The notes under the pieces were generated by a model. That model made no database searches. It was not told the origin of the DNA and was given only the letters and a program-made list of their open reading frames with translations. DNA of 64,000 nucleotides from Patagioenas fasciata (lineage: Eukaryota > Chordata > Aves > Columbiformes > Columbidae): the NCBI RefSeq assembly GCF_037038585.1, contig NC_092524.1:41550001-41614000 (forward strand), read 5' to 3'. Positions 50,101 to 60,200 of this stretch are shown piece by piece. Position numbers and translations under genes: made by a program. Each line of letters begins with the position of its first letter. Within the stretch, counting starts at the first letter, position 1.

Positions 50101-53100
50101 ATGAGGGGGGTGTGGAACAAGATGTCATAGCAGGAAATCAACAGCAGGAGACAGAAAGGCAGAAACTGTACATGTAAACAGATCTTTATTTTATTATTGG
50201 GTTTTATTATTATTGTTCTTCACTCTGCTTGCCAGTTTGGCACCTATCAGAACCTTTTCTTTGCTGTCTCTCTATTTAATCTACAGGATTGTTTTGCTCC
50301 TATTCCCCAGCTTTTCCTCTTGGCGTGTCTGAGTTTGCCATTGAGTGAGCAAAACTGTACTTAATTAAATTAAATGGGACATCTGCTTCTTATCAACACG
50401 TCTTAGACAAATTGTCTTTTCGGGAAGTAAGTGTCTCATTGATGTGGCATATCTGGGAAATCTGTCAAAAGGTAACCAGTAGTGTTTAGGGCTATTCAGT
50501 AATCCATATATTTGTTGAGGTGACCATCTAATTCCTGGTGAACCGGTATAAGAAAAATACTGCCCTAGTTAGCATCTTTGACAGTAACCTTTGTTAGTTA
50601 CCTAGTGAAGAAGCAGCTGAATAGACTCACCATATTGATCCATAACTTTAGTTCGTGCTTTCGTCGCATCAAAGAGAGAGTCTCAAAACTTTTGTGTTGC
50701 TGCTTACTTCCAATGTCCCTGTTGTGGATGGAAATTAAGGAGCTGAAGTTTTAGGACGTTGAGTGAGTTTGTTTGTTTTCCCTGAAGAGTACTAAGTTCA
50801 CACTTCAAAAGTAATTGTCCAAAATTTTTGAAGAGAGTGAGTGTACATGTACCACTTATGTTTCAGTTTAGGTTCAAAGTGTAGCAAATATATACAACCA
50901 TTGAGTTTTCTTTGCTGCAGTTAGTCTGTTTTGTTCAGCAATCTTGGTCAATCGTAAGGTTGCACATGATTGAGGAGAATTTTACCTAGTTTATGCCTCA
51001 GGTAAGTTAACAACTGTAAATTTGTTGTTACAATTGAAAGTATTGAATGTTTGAATTACATTATTTTATTTAAAAGTTGATATGTAAACTAATATAGTGA
51101 ATTAGTGTTTGGGTTTTTTTTATGTTGTACATTTTTACATGCCATCTGAATAAATTTGTTTTGAACAGGTCACCAGCTAAGATAATAAGGGCGTTGCCAA
51201 ATTCAACAATAATATGTTTATCTTAATAAGATTAAATTTCCACATTTCAAGACAATCCTTTGTTTGTTGGATTTTGCCCTTTTGTCTGGGAAAAATATTT
51301 TAAAATTAAAAACATTAAATCTAGCTCCCTGTAAGGAGATACAAATGTAGCTAAAACACAAAAAGCAAGTGAATCTAATGGAAAAACTGTAAAAATCATA
51401 GTGATTTCTTTGCAATTATTTTATCTCACTAGAGAGAGTTAAAGAAACTATAAAGCTGACAGTCTCCAAGATGCCGTAGAACTGAAGTCACAGAACGTGT
51501 CTGACGTGCTGAATGCCAAATTGCATCTGAAATAAGGACTTGCAAAAAGGCTGGTAGTTCAGTTCTATTCGGACTTTAGTATAACATAATTACTCGTAAT
51601 CACTTTAATTTGGCCTAAATACAGGTTTTACGGTAGTGTAACTACCAAAATTTGTCTGTGACTGCTCTTCTAACATGAGCTCAAGGAAAATAGAGCTTGA
51701 AACAAAATCTAGCTCTTTTTTGTCACTTTGTACACATTAAATGTAGTTGTCACTATGACAAACAGAAGACACCCTTCTGCCCCTAGAAGTAGCAAGTGAT
51801 CCTTTTTTGAGCACTCTTCCTGGTAATTTACTTTAATTACAAGCTTCCACAAAGGCTTTAGATTAAGTTACTGTTCTGCAAGTAACTGCTCTTCTCAATG
51901 AGTCCAGTAGATAGTGAGTGAGATATAGAAGTGTTATATAGCTACCTGTATCATTAGCTGATTGTCGAAGGCTTTCAGTATTAAAATATTATTGTGACTT
52001 ACCTCTTCTTTTTTTTTGTATTCTCATTTCCAACTCTTTTTTTATGAACTTAAAATACTCAGAAGGTGAGATATCCTAAAATCCTTAGCTAGAGAAGTAC
52101 AGGGTTTTTCTTTTTTTTTTTTTTTTTGCGGGGCCGGGGTGTGAAATAATGATTTTTAAAGATTCCACTTCCTTATTTGTGATCTCAGGCACAATTTTAG
52201 TAGAATTCAAAAACATGTGAAAACCAGTCTTGTGAAGTTTTTCTGTTGCTGTCATTACAACAACCAGTGCCCTGGGTTAGAAGGTGCCATAACAGTTGTA
52301 TGTTATCAGGCAAAATTTCCTGAATCTCTTAACCCAAGGAAAGCCCCAGTGACTCTTGCCTCATGCTGGCAATATAATTTTGGTCTCCCAATGGGTATGT
52401 TATGGAGTCAAAACACTTCCAAGGCAACAAGATCCGTTCTGCCCATCTCCTCTTTGAGCCAATGTGTGGCTGGATGTGTCCAGACACCAAGATTTACTTA
52501 GTTATGGGATATTAAGGTTTTCTAAGCAGAGTAGTTATAACATTTGTTCTGATGCTACAGTTCAATGTTCAAGCGCTCATAGTGATCTGTGATGTCATGG
52601 AAGTTTTGAAAATAAGTTTTGGAATGCATTTTGCTATGTTTACGTTGTACGTTCATGATACAATGGTCAAGAAGTGCAAAGCTTGGCAGTTTGTGCAGAT
52701 GTATTGCAGTGCAGTCACTAGTTGCATGCATGGCCATGCCATGGCTTCCATAAAGCTGTTGCCTTGTTAATTTTGTGCAGTCCCTATGCCATCCTCCTGA
52801 AAAAAATGATTTTTCACAATTTAGTCTGCATGTGTCACTGTCTAATGAGAGACTCCTTTTCTGGTATTAGCAAGATAATCTAATTATTAAGTCCTCCATC
52901 TTTGGTGTGTATGAATTATTGCAAGCCTTCAATCTGTGATGATGCCTTAACATATTCAGGAATTTTACATGTTCATCTTGGTTGAGTAACTGCCTTGTTG
53001 ACTGAGGGACTTGAGGTTCAACATAAATTTGATATAATATTCACTACAATATTTTTTGCTATTACAGCATAACACTACATATGACAGCATGTAGTTTTCA

Positions 53101-56100
53101 GCTATGGCAAAACCATAGTTGAAAACAAAGCTTCTCTGCCAGTTTAGTATTTGCATGTCAGACATCCCTTGCTTAACTTGTTTTTTCCTTTTAATATGAA
53201 ATTTAAATAAGTGTCAATCTTCTTAGAGTCAGTAAAAGCACATTGTTGTGCAAGCGTTAGTTATTTTTACTGATAATTTATTTTTAAAATAAATTTTTAA
53301 AAACAATCTTGCTAACAGAAACTATGTAGGGTTTTAAAGAGGAAATACATATCCTTTCACGGAGTTATGATGTTAACCATAACAGTTACTCTTAAACAGA
53401 GTCGAAAGCTGGATGTGTATTTTGAATACGAGGAAAAAATAATGAGTAAATCCACTCTGGATAAATCTCTTCTGGACATGATTTCTGACCCAGATGGTGA
53501 GTACTTTAAATCTGAACTTGGCATAAAATTTAAGATGTACAAGAAATCTGTACCTGCTGGGACTTCAGGTTTGGTAAAGAGCTTATATGTAAACTGTGCA
53601 AAACTGGTAAAGAAAACAGCTTTTTCTTGATTTTTAATAGCAGTCTAGGGAGTTTAGTATTTTGGTTGAGTAATATCAAAAATATTGGCAACTTTTGCAG
53701 CTCCACTAAAATGCTTTCTGAACTACTTGATTCTGAACATCAAAATATTTTCACTTCTGTGCTTCTCTAGTGTTTATTAGTGTAGCTTGAAATTGTGTGG
53801 TCTGAACAATACTGCTGCTTTAAAATCCTATTGCATGTTTTATGACACCTACATACCTCATAAACAGAATGGAAAAGGGCATTTCATAAAATTTTATTAG
53901 ATCATGGAGTTGTAATGTAGGTACTTCTTACTTGTGTGAAGAAAGAGGGATGGGAGAAGGTGGAGAGAAGGGAAATGAGAGGTAAATTGGCCAGTTCACT
54001 GAGTCGCCTCAAGTTCTGCACTCCTTGACTCAACTGTGGCATGTCTGTTTTCATCAGCCAAGAGCAGAGCAATGCATCCCAGCCTCTATTTCATATGCGG
54101 TTCATACATAACAAATCTTTACACACTGGGTGACATTCAGGTTCTTTATTACCAGGAGTCACTAGGGGTCTTTCTGTAGAAGCTTGAGAGCAGAATGGGT
54201 TCTCAGCTTTTCACAGCATCTCCTCTCATTTCAACCTCTCACAACCTGAGGTACATCACAGCCCCCTGATAGATTTCAGTATCATCTGATACCAGTTGAC
54301 TGGAACAAAATAACCCACAGAGCAAGATTGTAAAACTTACGACCACTGGCCTTTCTGCATATTGGCAAACCTCGAGCATTGCAGAGACCCGGGGTTCCTG
54401 CTCTTTTCCCAGTATTCTCTTAAAGAAGATGTTTTGTTACTGCACGATTGTGTGCATAGTCTTGTAGCTACACGCTGGACATAATGTCTGCTTGGAGTTT
54501 GTATAAAGATTCATATTTATGCAAAGAGTATATATAAATCCTGCTGACTGTTTAGAAGAATCTTTTATTAGTGTCTGTGCTATAGAATCAAAAGGCAGTA
54601 GAAGAAATAGTACATGATTGGTAGAAATCTGAGCTAAAATTTTACAGATCTCATATTGGATCAAGTCTAGAAACTAACAGACTTTCAGAAAATCTAATGC
54701 CAGGCATCAATCTGTTGTAATTCAGTAGAGACATTCATTGCTAACATGAAGCTAGTAAAAATATATATAACCTGTATTTTCATTAAGGATCAATGCAAAC
54801 TAGTCCTTTTCCATGTTCAGAATTAACTGTTCATGTACTGTTTTGAGTTCAGCTTTTATGCTCACTTGAACTTAGTTATAGAACCAGAAATTATTACACT
54901 TGCTAGTATTTCCTACTGGACCAATTACTTTTTAGCTGAATCCACATTTTTTTATGTGTTTTCAGATTGCAGTATAAAGCAAATTGTTTTCCAAGCCTGA
55001 TGTATCATATCAATAGTCCTGCCTGTTAAGTTCCTGGTTTTTATGCAGGAGAAAGATGAGATTTCCAAGCTGGAGTTTTCCTTCGTAACCTAAGCGTTCA
55101 GGTGTTCACAGCAGCACATTAGCATCTCATATGCATTGCCTAGGTTTACAATAAGTTTATATAGCAAAAGGATTTAAGTTAAATCACGATTATTATATCT
55201 GGGCACGCCATCTTGTAAAACTGGCCAGCTTCCTATCACACGATTCACTGAGAAATACCAGCAGAAAGTATTTTGAAGGAGTGGTGCATCTAGTCTTCCA
55301 GTGCTTTCCATGGTGAGCCACTTGTTTGCATGATCTGTGGGGATGCCTGTCCCATGGACGATGACACCTCCAGAGCTCTTCACAAAAGCACTCAGACTTG
55401 ACCACCAAACAGCTTCAGGCTTCAGCCTCTGTTTGTCACTGTGTTGTGCTGATCTGCTGCTCAGGGCTGTCAGCTGCCTCCAGGGCAGTGGATGTTGTTA
55501 GATCCTGGAGTGATAAAATGGGAGCTGCTGCTTTGCTTTGCTGTAGTAGTTAATCAGTAGCCCTAAAGGCTGCAGGCTGGGATTTGAGTGGAAAATAAAA
55601 TTGTTCTGTTCTAGATTTACCGAGTTAAGTTTTCTTCAGAACATTTAGCACTCCCCCTCTCTATGTTGTCGCGGACCATAGCCTAGAAGAATATAGTGAA
55701 CATTTGACAGGCAACTGACCCAGGTCTTACTGCTGTTTCTCACAGCTATGATTTACATCAGTAGTATGGTGTAGTACTTTTGCCAAACAAAGTGATTTTT
55801 CTTAAGATTTAGTGAAGTGTGCACGATACTATCACAGATGTTTTTTAAAGTTTATTATCTTTTAGTAAGACAAATTATCACACCTCTGCAAGCAGAAACC
55901 TTCTGGGAGTTTCGAAGACACGGTGTATAGGCCCAGCAAAGGACATGCTGCTGAGTGCCAGGGGATTCCAGTTGAAACTGAAACTTAGTGATCAGCAAAG
56001 TGCTGGAACAAGCTAGAAACGAAGCTTCCAAGTCCGTGGCAGAAACCAAAGTCAGTTACCCTGTATATGTGGAATGTTCAAGGGCTTTTTTTAAGCAAGT

Positions 56101-57193
56101 GAACTCCCAAGTGGATGTCTACCTTGAAAGCTGGCTTTTGGTTTAGATAATACAAAGTTTCTTCAGTTCTTGATATTCTGGCTTACTGGTATTTGGTAAA
56201 GGTTAATAGAACTTCTTTCCCAGAAAAAATTGTACTAAGTCATAAATGTTCATTATGACAGCTCTTACTCTTAACTTCTGCCAAACTAAATATATGCTCA
56301 CATATAAACAAAAGTTGCAGATTAGATTAAACGATCCCCTGCTGACATGATCCACATTCCATAGAGGCGGGGGGAAAACACAAAACAAAACAAAAACTGA
56401 AAAAAAAATTGTTTTTCTTACAAGTACAAAAAGTGCATTTTAATAAGATATTGTACTATATCTAAAGGTATCAAGCTTTTTTAATTAAGCATTGGATTAC
56501 AAATTTGAAATATTTATTTTTAGAAATTGTACTTCTGAAATCTTTGTCTGTACTAATAGTGATTTTCTTCTAGAAAAAAGTTGATGGTGTTCAAAATTTA
56601 CTGTAGGAGGTTATAGTTTCAGTAATACAGGGATGGCCTTCCATCCTTTTCATCTGTCAGAGATTAATTTTGATTGATAATGCTTCCCAAGAATTTGTAG
56701 CAGTGTTTTTCTCCAGTGTGACAAAAGATGATTCAGGAGGTGAAATCCTTCCTGAAGGCAAGTTGGAAGGTCAGGATTTTTTTCCTGACCGGAAGTTTGT
56801 ATAAGTGCCTTTGCAGCCCTCAAGTTTTTCAGTACAGTAAACCATAGAGCTGCATAAACAAATTGTAGAGCTAAAATGTAAGATGCTGTGGGGTTTATTT
56901 TTATGATTTTTCTTTAGTCCCTCTTTCATTGATCTACTCCCTGATAATGCTTGCAGCCCCCACATAAAATAAGACATCATGCCACTACACAACTGATTTA
57001 GTATGTTATTTGAAGAATAATATTTGCTACAAGCAAAGGGGGGGAAATGTAAGTAAACTTTCAGAAACAGTGAGCCAGTCTAACCCAACTTTTAATAAAA
57101 TTTCTAGATGTCTTTCTACCATTTCATACACTGAACGAGGCTATGGCTATATAATAGATAATGATTAATGTCATTACTGGAGGTCTGAATGTA

Positions 57194-57227
<34 letters not shown>

Positions 57228-60200
57228 TACTGAAGAGCAATTAACATAGCAGCATAGTTACAATTGATTTTTTTTTTTTTTTTCCACTGCAGCGGGAACT
57301 CCAGAAGACAAAATGCGATTATTTCTTATCTATTACATAAGCTCAGCTCAGGCACCTTCAGAGGTATGTGTGTTCTTTATAGCTGCCAGCACCAAATTGT
57401 ACCACACAGGATTTTTCTGTATCATTTCAGCACTAAAAAGATAGTTCTGATTCTCTGTGAAGTATGAAATGCCCAGGAAATACTAAACTTTTAAATAAAT
57501 TGTGTAGTATTATTGGAGAATCTGCTCACAAAGCTCAGCCATCATTTCAAAGGATGTGAAAGGATATGAATGAGTAGTAAGAAGGAAGATTATCTTTTGA
57601 AATACTTAGTTCAGAGTTACTGCAAGACACAGCTTGACATGCTTTCTATTATTCTGCTCCGCTGCTCAGTAGAAGTAGATAAACCAAGACGTTAAGGTGA
57701 CTCTTTTCATTCCATCCTTGTATATTCAAGAATAATTTGGTCAGTTGACTAGTAGATGAATAAAGTTGAAGTGCTTCTTGTGTCAATGTCTGAATAATTC
57801 GGGAAACAATTTCTTAGTATTTCTTTTGAACTTCTGATGATTTTTATTGTAGAAATATTATGTGGTAGAAAAAATATGTTGGGTTAGGCAAAGAGAAAGT
57901 ATTCTTGCAGATGTATATTAACTCCTCTTAATTTTTATTATTTGCTGTTGTGACATTTTACAGAAACCAGTATTCTGTCAGGCTTTTAAAAGATGCTAAT
58001 ATGAAAGACTTCCCATATCTGAAAGTGCACAGAATTTTATTCCATGAATATTGTTAAGTTTATTTAAAAAAATCATTTTCAGTTATATTTTCATACTTGG
58101 TAGATGGGATTAAGACTCATAATTACTTTTAGACTTTGGTTAATGCTATAACTTATTTAATATAAGGATATCTTGTCTTTCAACATAAAGAGAGTTAAGA
58201 GTAGTTTCAACCTGTTGCAATTCTCTACTTCATAATTTCAGATTGATTTGGAACAGTATAAAAAAGCGTTGATGGATGCAGGTTGTAATCTTGCTCCTTT
58301 GAACTACATAAAACAGTGGAAGTAAGTGATTTCTCTCCTACATGAGGATATAACTGGGTAATTTTACAGAACTCAGCCTTGTTGTCAAAGAATTATGTGT
58401 TATTTCTTATACATCCTAAATCATACTGAAACATTCATTCTGCAATAATTTTTTGCTGTCATAGTTATGGTAATATATGCAAATCTTATTTTCAAACTAA
58501 ACTCCAGTTTAGAACACTATTGAACATGACACATAGAAATGTATTTAATGATCCAAGACAGAAACAACTTACTGAATTAAAGAAAAGTTATGCACGTTCT
58601 GATTCCCAAGTGTTTTTGGTTCATGCCAAAGGACCATGCTGCTTGTCATTTACTCCAGTTTTGTATGGTATCAAAATAAGACTTTGTCTTTTAAGTATAA
58701 AATGTAATTCCTTTCAGTTCCTAAACTGTTGTATTCCTAGACAAGAGGGATATATGTAATACATAGTTACTTCCTGAGAGTTTGAGAAGCGGAAGTTCTT
58801 CTTACTTTCAGATGACCAGAATGAAACATTCTATAGCAGTGTGTGCCATGACGTGAACGTTTGGTTTTTGTCCCTGCTTTCACAGGGCTTTCACTAAGAT
58901 GGCTTCGGCTCCAGCCAGCTATGGAAACACTACGCCTAAACCTTTAGGGTATGCTTGGTTAATTTTCTCTAAGTCTTTGGGTTCTTTTAGCTTATTTTAG
59001 TAGTACTGAAAGTGTGATTAGTGCTGTACAAGGCTTAGAATAAAACATTTCCCTGTTTGTAAAAAGTTTCAAGTTACAGACAATTCCAAGCACTCATCTC
59101 CCCTTAACAGTGCATAGGACTTACACACAGGAAAATAAAATGATCTGTGACTAAATACATAAAGTAACCTAATACAGTGACATCTGCACCTGCAGATAGG
59201 AGAATTCGGCAGCAGGAAACGGATCTATGACAGCCATCATTTTGAGCTTTATTTAGTCAATGGAAGAAGATGAGAACAGCCCTGTGTATTCAAAACTGGT
59301 TCCCTCCAGGGCCTGGATACTGTCAGGGATGCAAGAACATGCTGCTCTTTCATTAGCTTGCCTAGACTGGATGTCTGTCTGCTTGTTGAAAGGTGCAGTT
59401 ATTTATTTCAGGACATGAAAAGATAATGGCTGAGCTAAGCATACATATATCCCATACAGGTTATGGGACTTGGATCTTTTCATGCTTGAAAGGATTTGAA
59501 TCCTCATTACCAACTTCACTTACAGGAATGCACTGTCACTGTTATAAGGAAACTGTGGTGCAGTGTGTTTAGAGAGAATTCCAGTGCTGTCTCTTGTGGA
59601 AAAATTGCTGTTTAGTTGGGTGTAGACACTGAGCATCTCTGTTAACTCTGGTGCTTAGGACACCCGCTTAAAAGGAGCACTCAAATCTTCACATTACTGA
59701 ACTTGCAAAAATAAACGGTTCAATGGATTAAAGACTAGAACTCAGGACTCCTGTTGATAGGTGAATATCTAACTGCTGCATTATAGGTGGCTTCCCCTAC
59801 GCTTGGTTGCCATGTGGTTTGAAGAATATGTTTCATGACAAGTTGAATGATTTGCTACTTAAGTCTTATCAACTTTAGTGGGAACTGGATGTCAGCATAA
59901 AGCTTTGGAATGCAAATGAAAAAAATAAGGTCTTACACATCACGGGTTTTTTTTTGGTTTTCAGTCTGTTTTCACGTGTTATGAATACAGGATCACAGTA
60001 TGTAATGGAAGGAGTGAAGAACTTGGTATTGAAGCAGCAAGTAAGTTTATAAAAAACAATTTTTTAAAAAGTCTATCACATGAGGATTGTGAAGATTTAG
60101 AAAAACAACTTTCAGTACCTCTGTTATATTAATAAAATTAGTTGTACTGTAAAAACAAACAAACATCAACCTCTGCTGATGGATAGCTGCATCACTTTGT

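Noticed and set aside
52217-52501. 94-codon open frame in SCFD1 intron 14
   Set aside because: No recognisable domain or exon-like boundaries; length is expected by chance in 6.7 kb of intron.
53367-53630. 87-codon open frame as a separate small gene
   Set aside because: It is SCFD1 exon 15 extended on both sides into intron sequence.
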